DNA from: Cordilura impudica
Lineage: Eukaryota; Arthropoda; Insecta; Diptera; Scathophagidae
Reading direction: 5' to 3'
Assembly (NCBI GenBank): GCA_963682025.1
Contig: OY821518.1
Span: forward strand, 222,261,840-222,325,839
DNA: 64,000 nucleotides
In this document: piece after piece, positions 17,421 to 29,296 of the stretch
Layout: each line of letters starts with the position of its first letter
Numbering within the stretch: position 1 is the first letter of the stretch
The notes under the pieces: model-generated
The model's input: the letters and a program-made list of their open reading frames with translations, nothing else
What the model was told of the DNA's origin: nothing
The model's database searches: none
Translations under genes and position numbers: made by a program

Positions 17421-19366
17421 TATATTTTTGAAAAGATTAACACAAAAAGCTTTTTTTTTTATTGGAGTTTTATTAAAAAAAATATATATATTATATCAAA
17501 TAATTAAAAAATATATTATTTCAATATTTAGATGAGGTAAATATATTTGTAATGAGTACGACAGAAGAAAAAAAAATTAAGAATTCGGGTGAAAGCAGTC
17601 AATTTTTTTAATCGCGCGATTTAATAAAAAAATTGTCTGCTATCACCCGAATTCTTAATTTTTTCTCTCACTTTAAATATAAAAATCGCATCTCCAATAT
17701 ATTTTGTTTATTTTTTTTTAAATTGTTGTGCTTGTTTTGCTATAAAAATCAATTAATAGTTAAATCTTCATCATTATACTCTGGACATCCGCATTTTATA
17801 TTGCGGATATTCTCCAAAATGAGAAAAGAGTTTTTTTTTTTCTTTTAAAGATTACAAATAATAAGTTTTGAAACCATTTGTTATATTTTTGATTATTTTA
17901 GCTATGGATATTTTTGAAATACATAAAGCCTGTTGGAAAATCATTCCTGATCCACTATGCTACTTTGTAAATGAAAAATGGGAAAAATACTGAATTTCAT
18001 AAAAATGTGTTCGTTGCTAAGGATTCAGCAAAATGGGCTTTTTTTTATATAGAGCTTTATTATTAAACTAAGTAAATCAAGAGTATTTCTGTGTTTATAG
18101 TTTATTTTTCATTGTTTTTGTGAATTGTTTTCTATTCTGACAGTTTGCAATTAAATTATACAGATATTGCAGGTTTTGAAAATTGTAACTCTTAAAATTT
18201 CAATAATTTAAAAGCGCATTTAAGGATGTTACATTAAAAATTATAGTTGACTTTGACTTTTACATTTGAACGTTTAATAATGGGCCCCTTGTAGAAGTTT
18301 TGACTATTTTTTATAAAACATATTATTTTTTACCATACTTGGGAAATCTTTTTTATTTTTAATTTTTGGGGATATTTGGTATTAAAATATGTTTTGCTTT
18401 GCAAAACATCTTCGAGCTGGAAGAAATCATTTAATTAAAATTAAAACATAAGGTCGAATAAAAATACCCATTAGAGAGTTTTCTAACAAAGTTAGTATCA
18501 AAAGCCGTTGTTGACATTTTAACATGCGGATGTTATGTAAAATTTTATTTCGCTCGACTCATAATTTTAATTAAAAATATTGTTTATCGTTTAACATTTG
18601 ACATCCGCATGTAAAATATTTGAAATTGAAAATTTTTTTGTTTGAATGAATTACTGAATATATATTTATAAATGCTATTTATTCAAATATTCTCCTATTT
18701 TTATGCGAATGTTTAGTGTCAAAAGTAATATAGCGTTTTCTATGTATTAGATTTATAGTAATATGTGGATCTACACAATTGACATTTAACTTCAAACCTT
18801 TTTCACAAATAATTATCTCAGCACTACAACAACCTACGTGAATAAAAACCTTCATTACGATCTTGACCTTAAAGAAGCTTTTTGAAGAGGTCTTATTTTT
18901 TTTTATTTAATTTTTTTTTTTGTTGAGATGTATGATAAAAATGATTGAGCAATTCTTTTAAAAATTATAAAAGACCTTTTATTTCTACGTAAGTTATAAA
19001 TATTTGAAGATGTCTGTAGACAAGATTATATTGTTTATTTATATTTGAGTTATTTCTTTAGTGATGATAAATCAGAAATTTGTTACAATAATTATTGACT
19101 TGCTTTATTTCAATTGTTAACAAAAATTAATTTATTTTTTTAATGATGTGTGAAATTTTTATTGTGATGTCTTTAAACTTCTGCATATACGTTATAATTC
19201 AGACAAAGAAATATAAATTACCAGAAAAAAATAAATGTATTCAGAGTTTTTGCATAATTTTATTTAAAACCTGTTAACACAGTTTTTGTATATTTTTTTT
19301 TTCATTCAAAAGAATTTTAGTTTGCGTGCATTGATCTCGATTTTAATATGTTCTTGTTTTTGTTTT
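17421..19366. other. AT-rich DNA with a 100-bp palindrome and ACATCCGCA motifs
   Basis: At 17567-17667 is a near-perfect palindrome. Its arms contain AAGAATTCGGGTGA, its centre contains ATCGCGCGAT, and it looks like a tiny MITE or hairpin. Copies of the ACATCCGCA motif occur at about 17785, 18527 (inverted) and 18602, foreshadowing the satellite at 22850-24640. No gene is supported. Confidence 0.5.
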
Positions 19367-19577
19367 TATACCCTACACAATTATGTGGTTTGGGTATAAT
19401 GACTTTGTGCTGATGTTTGTAACTACCAAAAATATTTCCCATTATTATAATCACCGACTCAGAATCACTTTGGATTTAGCGATGTTCGTCGGTCCGTCTG
19501 TTGCAATCGAACTACTGGCAAGGACCATATATTATTATTATATATAGTCCTTGCTACTGGTCGCAAATATGAATATA

Positions 19578-21210
19578 CACTTGTGCTCACATAATTAAGT
19601 CACTAGTATGCTACTCGGCATTATTGTCAAAAATACGTGAACCCTTTTTTTTAATTCGAATATAATTTTTTTTTTATTATTCTTATACATTTTAAAAATT
19701 ACAAAATTTTGGTTCATTCCAAAAAAATTAAAAAACTTGGAAATTAGCCAAAAAGAGCTGCTCACATAATTAAGTCATCTGAAAAAAAAAAAAAAATGGT
19801 TGAAATTGTAGAAATAAGTAATAAATTTTGGCGAGAGTCCCATTTTTCATTAGCTTACCTCAATATTGAGTAGGATAATCTATTTGCTTCAATACTGTGG
19901 AGCATCGCTTTGGCATGCTAGCTACAAGAGAATGGCACTGGCCTGGAGTGATTTTGTGCCACTCCTCTTGGATAACTTTCCATAACATGTCCTTGTTTGG
20001 CGGTTTTAGTGCTGCAATGACTCATTTTATTAACACCCACAAGTTCTCGATAGGGTTTCAGTCGGGACTCTGCGGCGGCCATTCCAGAAGCTTGATGGAC
20101 TGTGTTGCCAACCACGACTTAACCACCTTCGAACAATGCTTCGGGTCATTGTCTTGTTGGAAAATACTCGCAAGCGACAAATTGTCAGCATATTCGGTGG
20201 CCAAATTTTCCTTTAGTATATTCTTATACATTTCCCCATTCATTATACCGTCAATCTTGACTATAGGACCCACACCGAATGCGGTAAAGCAACCCCACAC
20301 CATGACTGGTGAGCCATCGTGTTTCACAGTTTTTTTGGTTTATTTTGGATCCAATTCCTTAAGTGGAGGACATCGCACATATGGTCTACCATCATTTCCA
20401 AAAACATTAAACTTGGATTCGTCGCTCCAAACAATTAAATTCCAAAAATTTAGGCATTTGGCAAGATGGTCAGTCGCAAATCGGAGCCGCTTCTTATTGT
20501 TCTTCAAGGCAACCAACGGTTTCTTCCTGGCCATTCGTCCATGCAAATTGTTTTCTTGCAAACGTCGTCTTATGTTCTGCAACGAAACATTTACACCATA
20601 ATCCGTTTGCATTTGAGCTCTGATTTGCGACGAAGTTAAAAAAGGATCAGTTTTACTCAGGTTTGCAATGCGTCTGTCATCATTTAAAGTCGTTTTTCTC
20701 GGTTTTTGGCGCGGAATATTTTCAAAAGTTTCATATTTTTTGTAATGCGTAATGGCATTTGTAATTTTACCCCTAGAAAGGTTCAAAATCTCCACTACTT
20801 TTGCAATATTATTGTATCTTTGGAAACAATCCCATATTATTTTCTCTTCCGCCGAATTTGAACTTTTTTGTTTACCCATAGCATTTCAGCTGATGTTATT
20901 TGTTTTTAATTTAGTTGCTTTTTAATTTATTTATCATTTAAACTGCAAAAAAAATCTTCACAACACTAATTTGCTAACGATACGCGTGGTGACTTAATTA
21001 TGTGAGCGGAGCGCATATGACGTTTTTGAGGTTTTCCATGTTTTTCGGGGAATACCCAAAATTTTAATTTTGCTTCAATCAATGTAAACAACTGCTACCA
21101 TAGCAGGGTTGCACAAAATAGTAAGGTTAGAATCGGAAGAAATAGGTTTAAGATAAAAACTACAAAACATTTCATTGCATACCCATGACTTAATTATGTG
21201 AGCATAAGTG
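19578..21210 (-). mobile_element. Tc1-like transposon, 1,633 bp, with double (IR/DR-like) terminal sites
   Basis: The termini are CACTTGTGCTCACATAATTA (left) and CACTTATGCTCACATAATTA (right, reverse complement). Each end has a second internal copy of GCTCACATAATTAAGTCA-type sequence (19758-19777 and 20989-21008), about 180-200 bp inwards, as in IR/DR-type Tc1 elements. TA (19576-19577) and CA (21211-21212, presumably mutated TA) flank it, and the host repeat resumes exactly. It contains one transposase pseudogene on the minus strand. Confidence 0.92.
19860..20879 (-). pseudogene. Tc1-like DD34E transposase, three premature stops, no frameshift
   Basis: This would encode a cut-and-paste transposase acting on the flanking terminal repeats. 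One frame runs from ATG (20879) to TGA (19860), 340 codons, the normal Tc1 length. The N-terminal ~110 residues have the paired-like helix-turn-helix layout. The first catalytic Asp is in WSDESKF (codon 153). The second is in FQQDNDPKH (codon 243). The Glu is in NPIEN (codon 278), with 34 residues between the last two, so DD34E. Stops occur at codons 180 (TAA), 274 (TGA, in the usual SPDLNPIE) and 286 (TGA). The C-terminus ends KRCSTVLKQIDYPTQY. All three stops look like single-base changes, so the copy died recently relative to others here. Long plus-strand ORFs are shadows. Confidence 0.92.
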
Positions 21211-21698
21211 CATTTTGATGAAATTTGGTATATATGCTTTATCGCCCATAGGACGAACGGTATTGAAATTGGTAAAAATCGGTGAATGTTCAGACCTAGT
21301 CCCCATATAAATGACCCCTATGAGATCGACTTAAATTACCGTAAGACACAAATTATCATATAGATCTCGGTCAAATTGGGTTTATGTGTGTTTATTACAT
21401 CCATAAATCAGTAGTCCAGAAATAAACCCCATATAAAGTCGCTTAAACCTATCGGAAAGAAAAATTTTGCACAAATTTTTCTCAAATTTGGTTTGTAAAG
21501 TTTTCGATCTAGTCCCCTTAAAAATATAGCATCCGATATGAACTTTTTCATCTCTGCAACAAAAAAGAAAATACAATTTCCACTCAGATTTGGTTTATGC
21601 TTTTGTTCTATACTCAATTAGTTGGACCTGAGATCAATTCTCTAAACGCATAGTATAGGGTATCGCATAGTCAGTCTAGATCGACTATAATTTTTTAA

Positions 21699-22070
21699 CT
21701 TTTTTTTTTTGTATATTTGCACTCTAATTTTGTTTACATTTTCAAAAGTTTTAAGTAATTATTTTTACAACATACATTTTCAAGGGGAAAACCATATAAT
21801 TGTAATGGAACTAGTTTTCGTTTTTGAAAAATTAAACATGAATTTTTCTGTATTAATAAATACAATTCAAGATCGATTGATAATTTTTGTACTAAAAATT
21901 ATCTGCTAGAAAAATTACTGATATTAGTCTGAAATTAATTATTTTTAATAAAAATGCTTAGGGAAAGTAAAGCATGATAATTTAATATCACATATTTCCA
22001 ATGAATATTAATTTTATCCAAAGAATATTATGAATTTATTTGTAGCTATTAATAATATGTGACCTTGACC
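21699..22070. other. AT-rich DNA, nothing recognised
   Basis: No repeat or reliable coding signal. A 66-codon ORF at 21709-21909 has low-complexity composition. Confidence 0.45.
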
Positions 22071-22074
22071 CACC

Positions 22075-22560
22075 GTTTAGTATATTTATCCACTCAGAAC
22101 CGCTTTCTGATATTACCAGATTCGTCAGATTCGTTAAATAGTTGTTTAAAACATTGCGCTTTGCTCTGACGTGTGGCTGTTTGCAAGTTCTCCTTGACAT
22201 GAAATCCGGGTGGTGTTTTTTAGTATTTGCGTCTAGTCTTTAGCCACTGTTTTGTTAGTGTTGCTATATTGTCATTCCACTAATAATTTACGTTTTTCCT
22301 TTGACTTATTCTTTTCTGGGCATGGAAGCATCGCATGTCGTTTTTAGAGCCTCCCCGATTTATTCTGCCATAATAGATACAGTACAGTCTTCGAGAAGGT
22401 TGTTCGATAAAGTCCTTCACCCAGCCTTGCAACTTTCCCTCCCGTGAATCATGTAGGTCCACCGCTGCTAAGAGTAAATATTATGGCTTGGTGTAGTCGC
22501 TCACTTTCGATTCTATGTCTCTAGCCAGAGATGCACTCTTACAAATGTAAGATCAACAAT
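22075..22560 (-). pseudogene. Non-LTR retrotransposon (LINE) fragment, region before the reverse transcriptase
   Basis: The segment is visibly richer in G+C than its surroundings. On the minus strand it reads WNDNIATLTKQWLKTRRKY, then FHVKENLQTATRQSKAQ, then CFKQLFNESDES. This pattern (W-N-EI--L---WL--RR-Y, then A-R--K---R-C---L) matches the linker between endonuclease and reverse transcriptase of insect LINEs, for example the R1/LOA/Jockey groups. Stops interrupt it and neither catalytic domain is present. No target duplication was found. Assignment to a clade is not possible by eye. Confidence 0.5.
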
Positions 22561-22739
22561 CGAACCGTAACCAGCTTTTCAAGCGTTTGTGTATGTGTTT
22601 GACTAGGCTATTTTTTATATTTTTTTTTATTTTTATTAATTTGGAGTAAAATATATATGATAAATATAAATGTGAATATAAAAAAAAAATATTCAAGAAT
22701 TAATAATATATAGAAAAATAAATTTTGCCGTAAAAAGTA

Positions 22740-24640
22740 TTTTTTCCACCTGCAGTATCCGCACGACAGATAAAAGATTTTTTATCAATTATTTTTAAAT
22801 ACTGTTAATCGTTCTAATTTAAAAATGCTGCAATAGAAATATATAAGATAGCGTCATATATTAATGCGGATATTAGTGATTTGTTGCATTAATACAATAT
22901 GGTAACTTAATAAAATTTTGTCTATACGCAGATTTAGTAGTGTTTTTTTTATTGCAAGGCTTTGCTAAAAAGTATAAATTTTTTTGTAATAGCTAACATC
23001 CGCAAGTAAAATTAAAAAAATTTGTATTAAATCTTAGTAAAAAGTGTAGTTCAGGTTATTCTTATTAATTTGTAGAACATTTTCATAAGACATCCGGATG
23101 TCTAAAAGGGGGAATTAATTTGAGAATTAATAAAAAATGCTTAACCAAATTTAGTTGGATTATTTATCTAGGGCTAACTTTTTTTGAAAGTCTTTTTTTT
23201 TTTATAAGAAGTCTTTGCTCTATATTGTTTGACATTTTTGTCTATAGCTGACATCCGCAAGAAAAATATTACATTTTGTTTCAAATCTTTGTTAAAATTG
23301 TAACTCAGTTTATTCTCAATTTTCTTAAAGCAGATCCAACGAAAAATGAATTGAAAAATAATAAAATAAGGATAACTTTTAAAAAGTCTGCTTTAAATTA
23401 AATTTTTTTTTTCTAATTTTAGTTGACATCCCCAAGATAAATAACAGCTTCTGTTTTAAATCTTTGTAAAAATTTTAACTCATTTTATTTATTTATTTTT
23501 TCATTTGTAATAAAAAATATAGAAAATATCCACAAGTTTAAAAGCGACTAAATAATTTACGAATTAATAAAATATGAAAAAACTGACCGTAATTGCTTTA
23601 TTTATCTGCGACTAACAAGTTTTTTTTTTGTATACTGCGAAATTCTTATCAATAGTTAGCATCCACAACAAAAATAATAGAAATTATATTTAATCTTTGA
23701 TAAAACTATATCCCAGTTGTTCTTATTAATTTTTAGTAGAAATATATAAAACATCCGCAAATCTAAAAGCGTATATAAAGAAAAGTAATCTAAGAATTAC
23801 TGCAATCTAAGGTGACTGCATAAAATTGCCATATTAATCTCTTATAAACAAATTATTTGTATAAACTATCTGCAATTCTAAAAGCGAATATAAATAAAAA
23901 TAATTTCATAATTAATAATATATCTGTGGTCACAAGCATTAACCGCCTAATTAGAAAAATCATGCTTTTGCGAAAAATAACTTTTTATATAACTGTAATG
24001 GGGCTTCATTACGACTTAGGTCAGTATGTTTTCATTAATAACTTTTTATTAAACAGTGTTAGATAAATGGGGATTTCGGGTAAATATAAACCGTTTTTAG
24101 TAGAACATGATAGCATTAACAACTCATATCGTTCTTAAGTCGACTTAGGCGATTATCGCTTGTGACCACAGGTATTAATAACTAACACGATTTTCTTGCA
24201 AAAATTCTTTGCTATAATATGATTCAATTCTTGTCTATAGTTGACATCCGCAAGAAATATAACAAATGATGTATTAAAAATATTAAGGCGTATATACAAA
24301 CAAATTATTTGAGAATTAATAAAATATGTAGAACTGTTCATAATTGGTTTATTTCTCTCAGATTTTCTCTTTCTAAACTTGTGAGTCACATATTATACTA
24401 TAGGCCAGATCCGCAAGTTAAATTATTGAATTTTCATTAAATCTTTCTTAATATGTATTGTGCTTCAGTTTCTTTTAATTATTTTTAATTAAAATAAATA
24501 AAACATCCGCATATATATATGCGAATTTGGAGTGGTATATTTAAAAATTAATAAAAATTTGCAAAACTGAACTAGTTGCTTTATTTGCTTAAAAATTGGT
24601 TAATAAAGTTTTTTTTCTATACCTAACATCTGCAACACTG
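22740..24640. repeat. Degenerate satellite with ACATCCGCAA motif, unit about 170-260 bp
   Basis: The anchor GACATCCGCAAG-AAAAT recurs at about 22988, 23248, 23424, 23660, 24240, 24405 and 24625. A second anchor (ACATCCGCAA-TCTAAAAGCG) recurs at about 23090, 23528, 23750, 23867 and 24503. Between them the order is constant: TTAAATCTTTGTTAAAA, GTAACTCAG, then GAATTAATAAAATATG and TTGCTTTATTTATCTG. Units are strongly diverged and of unequal length. One MITE (23924-24171) sits in the array. Confidence 0.75.
23924..24171. mobile_element. 248-bp MITE with TIR CTGTGGTCACAAGC
   Basis: Perfect 14-bp inverted ends, CTGTGGTCACAAGC and GCTTGTGACCACAG, interrupt a satellite unit in the middle of its GAATTAATAAAATATG block. 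ATTAATA occurs just outside both ends, but the exact duplication is unclear. The small ORF over the left part is not a known protein. Confidence 0.7.
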
Positions 24641-24688
24641 GGCTTTTAGAAAATACGATGAGGTTGAAAAATTGTTCAGGTTCTTTGT

Positions 24689-24724
<36 letters not shown>

Positions 24725-25020
24725 AAAACCAAAAAATACGCTAATTTACATGTTAGACTTAGAGACTGGTTTAAACTCTATATTGTGAAACTTTACAGTT
24801 AAACTTCGTTTACAGTAAGGTTCTACAATTGCCAAATCACAGGCTCCCTCGCATATTATCTGAATAAATTATCGCTAAGAATAGATATTGGGCATAAGTG
24901 CGGATAAATATTTGTGTAAAAATCCAATTTATGGCTGATAATACTAATAGAATGCTGGAAGTCTATTTTAGAACTGCTTAAATCAACGGAGAGAAATAAC
25001 CTAAACTCGGATGTACGTCG
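24641..25020. other. Non-coding DNA with a 31-bp poly-A
   Basis: A poly-A run at about 24691-24721, otherwise unique AT-rich sequence up to the Transib-like terminus at 25021. Confidence 0.5.
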
Positions 25021-25359
25021 CACAGTGGCGCCCTTAGAACAAATGGGGTTGCAAATATCAAAAATTTTATATGCGCTTACGATATTTTGAATAAACTCAT
25101 CTTATAGGAAATAGTTCAAAGATTACAAATTTGCTATTTCAGATTTTTAGTTTAGAAAATATAGCCCTTCAAAGTTTAGGAACACATCTTATTCGAACAG
25201 GTGCATAATATCAACATTGCATAATGCGAGCTAAATACAGTTAAGAGGTAAATTTTTAGACATGAAAGCACACCCTTTTCATAAACCCTTAATCCACACG
25301 GTACCTATCAGGTAACTGATCACACTGTATATTGAAAAAACGCTTCCTGGTTTAGTCTA

Positions 25360-26884
25360 TGACTGAAACTTGGCGCGACAAGTGCTTTGTATCTCGCGTG
25401 GGAACAACTCAACGGATTTCGTGGAAGCTACTTTAGACGAACTTGATAGCTTATACGTCAATCTGCAGAGAAGTGAAAGTATAACAAATAAAATTCGCCT
25501 GAAATGGACGAAAGTATGCCGAGGCGTTCAGAAATTCAACTCCACATACGAGGACTGGCTTAAAGAGGATACCTTCCTGGATACATTGGCAGAAGATGAA
25601 TCCAAGCGGACGTGCAAGAGGAAGACCACAAAAAAGTAGGGAAGATTGTTCAAATTTTACAACAAAGAGGAAACTTGGCGATGCCACCAACGATTTGACC
25701 AAGGACCATATATCTGAAGCGCAGTCTATTAGATATTCAAAGGACAATGGCAAACTTAGGTTGCAGATTACAGAATCTGTTTCTGATGCAAGCCCACTAC
25801 AACTTAAAAGGAATAAAGAGGGCATTCCCATGCCCCCAAACGCACACCTTCAAAAGTATGGTTCCGAAGACTTTGAACTTTCCAAGGACAATTATGACAT
25901 ACTATGGACATCTTTAATGCGACACGGAGCTGACATTTTACCACATTTCGACAGCAAAAAAAAAAAAATGTTGGACCACTTCGGACGGAGATTACAGAAG
26001 TTTCTGTGAATGTAAACGTACAGGATCTTATGGACCATGCAATAACACGGCTGTTGGAGAATCTTCCTGAAAATGCAGAATCTTTCTGTAAGGATGATTC
26101 CATAGACTGAATAAATAAATAAATAAAGAATAAATAAATAAATAAAAAAAATCTTCCAGAGAAGCTTACATTAATCAGTAATTGCGGCTGCGATGGATCA
26201 TCCGGAGAAAGCATTTATAAGCAAATGTTTCAGTTTGCAAGGGAATCGCCGGAACTCATGAGGACCACGTGGAATACATTCAAGTACAAATTGACAGGAT
26301 TAAGCCGGCAGTACTGAAAATTAGAGAAGGAAAATATCTTGAATGTAATTATGAGTTCCACCTGACCATGGTTGATGGAAAAGCCGATTTGCAAGTAGAC
26401 GAAAAAGAACTTCGGAAATATTAACGATTCTACAAACGAGAAGAGCAATTGTGAATATGGAATCTCACCATTGCACGCAAAGATACGGTGTATGGAGTTT
26501 TTGGTAAAATTGGCGTATACCCCTCCAGAAATGGAGGAACACTTTGATGCAAATACATTAGATAAGGATAAGCCAAAGATCAGAAAAAACCGAATACAGT
26601 ATGCGTTTTTCAAAAAAGTTGGACTAAAAGTAGACTACCCGAAGTGCGGATATGGAGCTCAAGCGATGAAAATTCGTGGAAGTTTTTTGAAAATGATGAG
26701 GCAGTAACTCGAATCACAAATTATTAAAAGATTGTGAATGATCTTGAATGTTTTAAACTGCAAAGAAAAGGTTAATAAAGAAAAAAAAAAAAAAAAAAAA
26801 AGGAAGAACGGGCTTCGAAAACTGCATCACTTTTGGCGGAAATGTATCCATTGAAGAAATTGACACCGACAAACATATTTTATA
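25360..26884 (+). pseudogene. RAG1/Transib-like transposase remnant, frameshifted
   Basis: Protein-like blocks occur in order over 1.5 kb. First is an N-terminal DELDSLYVNLQRSESI / STYEDWLKEDTFLD block (25430-25590). Next is RGRPQKSREDCSN (about 25615), then MPPNAHLQKYGSEDFELSKD (about 25830-25890). NVNVQDLMDHAITRLLENL is near 26010-26070. GCDGSSGESIYKQ (about 26183-26225) could be the first catalytic Asp region (DG-G in RAG1). Then come KYLECNYEFHLTMVDGKAD (about 26330-26390) and SPLHAKIRCMEFLVKLAY (about 26466-26520). The last are a VDYPKCGYG segment and FENDEAVTRIT. Frameshifts fall near 25600, at the poly-A of 25955, and again later. An ATAA-rich simple repeat (26107-26150) and a poly-A (26779-26800) interrupt it. 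The terminal CACAGTG supports the assignment. The minus-strand ORFs here are shadows. Confidence 0.55.
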
Positions 26885-27669
26885 ACAAGTAAGAAAATTA
26901 TAGTCGGTCTAGACCGACTATACGATACCCTATACCATGCGTTTAGAGACCCCATCTCTTAGGCCCAACTAATGGATATAGAAAATAAGCATAAACCAAA
27001 TTTGAGTCGCATTATTATTATTTTTTTTTTTTCCTTTGAATATGAACAAGTTCATATCGGATTCTATATTTATATGTGGACTAGGTCGAAAAATGGACTG
27101 ATCCTGACCATATTTGGTGAGGTCACTTATTGTTTGCAAAAACATACACAAACCAAATTTGAGAAAAATCTGTGCAATATTTTTGTTTTTTTGATAGATT
27201 TAAGTGAAGATTTATGTGGGGGCTGTGACTAAGAATTGTCCTATAGTGTTTATTGTTGGACTACTGATTAATGGGTGTAATAACCACATACAAACCCAAT
27301 TTGACTGCGAGCTATATGATAATTTGGATCATACGGCAATTTAAGTCGATTTCATAGGTGTCAGTTGTATGGCCACTATGTCTGAACATGAACCGATTTT
27401 CACCAATTTCAATAGTTCATGCTATGCCTGATAGAAGCTTACATACCAAATTTTATTAAAATATGTTCACATATGCGACCTGTAGTTTGATTACAAGGTT
27501 TACATGGACACACAGACGGACGGACGGACGGACGGACATAGTTAAATCGATTCAAAAAGTGATTCTGATTCGATCGGTATAATTAAAGGTTGGTCTAGGT
27601 CAAATACTTTTGGTTATTACAAACAGCAGCACAAAGTCATTATACCCAAACCACATAATGGTATACGGT
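26884..27669 (+). repeat. Family B (INE-1-like) copy 2
   Basis: It starts AACAAGTAAGAAAATTATAG followed by the palindrome ATAGTCGGTCTAGACCGACT, then ACGATACCCTATACCATGCG. It contains (GGAC)n near 27520 and ends CATTATACCCAAACCACATA. Almost full length. Confidence 0.92.
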
Positions 27670-27679
27670 TTAAAAAAAA

Positions 27680-28440
27680 ACAAGTATGAAAATTATAGTT
27701 GGTCTAGACCGACTATACGATACCCTATACCATACGTTTGGAGACCTTATCTCTTAGGCCAAACTAACTGGACATAGAAAATAAGATAAACCAAATTTAA
27801 ATGGGATTTTTATTAAATTTTTTGGCTGCAGATATGAAAAAGTTCATATCGGATGCTATATCTATATGGGCACTAGGCCTAAAATTGGATCGATCCTGAT
27901 CATGTTTGGTAAAGTCTCTTGTATTTTGCAAAAATATATACAAACAAAAGTTGAAAAGAATCAGTGCAATATTTTTGTTTTTTGGATTTAAGTGCAGATC
28001 GGGAAGCAGCTCGACATGGGGCCTATAAGTAAGGGTTGTCCCATAGGGATAATTTTTAGACTACTTATTAATGGATGTAATAAACGTATACAAACCCAAT
28101 TTGAGTAAGATCTATATGATAATGATATCGACAATTTATGTCGATTTCATAGGAGTGATTTGTATGGGGGCTAGGTCTGAACATGGACTGATTTTCACCA
28201 ATTTCATCCTATGGCCGATTAAAGCTTATATACCAAATTTCATCAAAACATACCCATATTTGCGACCTGCAGTTTGATTACAATGTTTACATGGACACAC
28301 AGACGGACGGACGGACGGACGGACACCGTTAAATCGAATCAGATAGTGATTCTCATTCGATCGGTATAATAAAAGATGGAACTAGGTCAAATATTTTTGG
28401 TAGTTAAAAACAGCAGCACATAGTGGTATAGGGTATAATA
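27680..28440 (+). repeat. Family B copy 3, in tandem with copy 2
   Basis: It starts 10 bp after copy 2, in the same orientation, with the same palindromic start (one mismatch) and (GGAC)n near 28305. It ends GTGGTATAGGGTATA. Confidence 0.92.
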
Positions 28441-28441
28441 A

Positions 28442-28648
28442 AGATGCTCGAACGCGTTCAGAACATCAAGGGTGAGGCAAAATGAGGACCTCTTCAACAT
28501 GTTGGCAGCATTTTCCGATCCACTTATTTCAACTCTGCGGCATGTGAAGTCGCGAAAAGTTAGAACCAATAAGTATAGTTCAAAAGTGATTATTCTACTA
28601 GATATACCTTCTGTTATGAATTGTGATAACTCTTATGAAGAAATTTGA
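28442..28648 (+). other. Unrecognised open frame between two repeats (68 codons, no ATG start)
   Basis: The frame NEDLFNMLAAFSDPLISTL... continues into RHVKSRKVRTNKYSSKV and stops at 28646-28648. Composition is balanced and unlike the surrounding AT-rich DNA, so it may be a piece of a real coding sequence: part of the surrounding Transib-like element or another transposon. I do not recognise a family. The overlapping minus-strand ORF is less protein-like. Confidence 0.3.
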
Positions 28649-28680
28649 AAAAATAAATTCGAAAAATCTTATTTTTTTAA

Positions 28681-29286
28681 GCTCTTTCTTTTAACTCATA
28701 CTCTCTGTCTGTCTGTCTGTCTGTCTATCCGTCTGCCATGGGTGGACCCCATTTCCCCTTATCCAATTGATCTGAAACTTGGCCCATAGTCTTGTCGTGA
28801 CTACAGATTAATTTTGGGGCAGTCACGCACAGTCACACATGGTCACGCACAGTCACGGAGTGATCTAAATGTCATTTCCCCTCATCCGATCGATCTCAAA
28901 TTTGGTCCATACACATGCTGTGAAAAAAAGATTAACTTTGACTTAGTCACGCGCAGTCACGCATGGTCACGCACAGTCACGGAGTGATCTAAATGTCATT
29001 TCCCCTCATCCGATCGATCTCAAACTTGGTCGATATACTTGCTATAAAGAAAAATCAACTTCGACATAGTCCCGTGCAGTCACGCATAGTCACGAACAGT
29101 CACGAAGAGATTAAAACCCACTTCCCCTCATCCGATGGATCTGAAACTTTGTCCATAGTCTTGTTGTGGCCAAAGATTAATTTTAAGATAGTCACACACA
29201 GTCACGCACAGTCATGGAGATATTCAAAACTCATATGCATAAGGAGAGAAGGAGTTTTAATAAAAACTTTGTTTTTATGGGTTAGA
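28681..29286 (-). repeat. Family A dispersed repeat, copy 2
   Basis: Minus orientation. It runs from CTCTTTCTTTTAACTCATAC and (CTGT)n through GCCATGGGTGGACCCCATTT and four ~115-bp units to GTTTTTATGGGTTAGA. Units contain GTCACGCACAGTCACGGAGT and CCTCATCCGATCGATCT. On the minus strand it starts A|TCTAACCC, as in copies 3 and 4. Confidence 0.9.
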
Positions 29287-29296
29287 TTATTTTTAT

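Larger units (their letters stand above)
19367..21698 (-). repeat. Family B (INE-1-like) copy 1, split by a Tc1-like transposon
   Basis: The left part (19367-19577) starts TATACCCTACACAATTATGT and runs to CGCAAATATGAATATA. The right part (21211-21698) resumes at TTTTGATGAAATTTGGTAT and ends near the AGTCTAGATCGACT palindrome. The split is at a TA within GAATATATTTTGATG of the consensus. A short hairpin insertion (AAGGACCATATA / TATATAGTCCTT) lies at about 19522-19556. No coding. Confidence 0.85.

Noticed and set aside
14161..17535. Numerous 70-130-codon ORFs with shared peptides such as FSEIWYTR
   Set aside because: All read the ~145-bp Helitron subrepeats; the shared peptide is the repeat, not a protein family.
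19897..20601. 234-codon plus-strand ORF
   Set aside because: Antisense shadow of the Tc1-like transposase, whose catalytic motifs are on the minus strand.
25451..26613. Minus-strand ORFs of 126-136 codons
   Set aside because: Shadows of the RAG1/Transib-like remnant, whose motifs lie on the plus strand.
28690..28740. CRISPR-like or regulatory reading of (CTGT)n and the 115-bp units
   Set aside because: The unit is far too long and variable for CRISPR repeats, and the array is part of a dispersed eukaryotic repeat.
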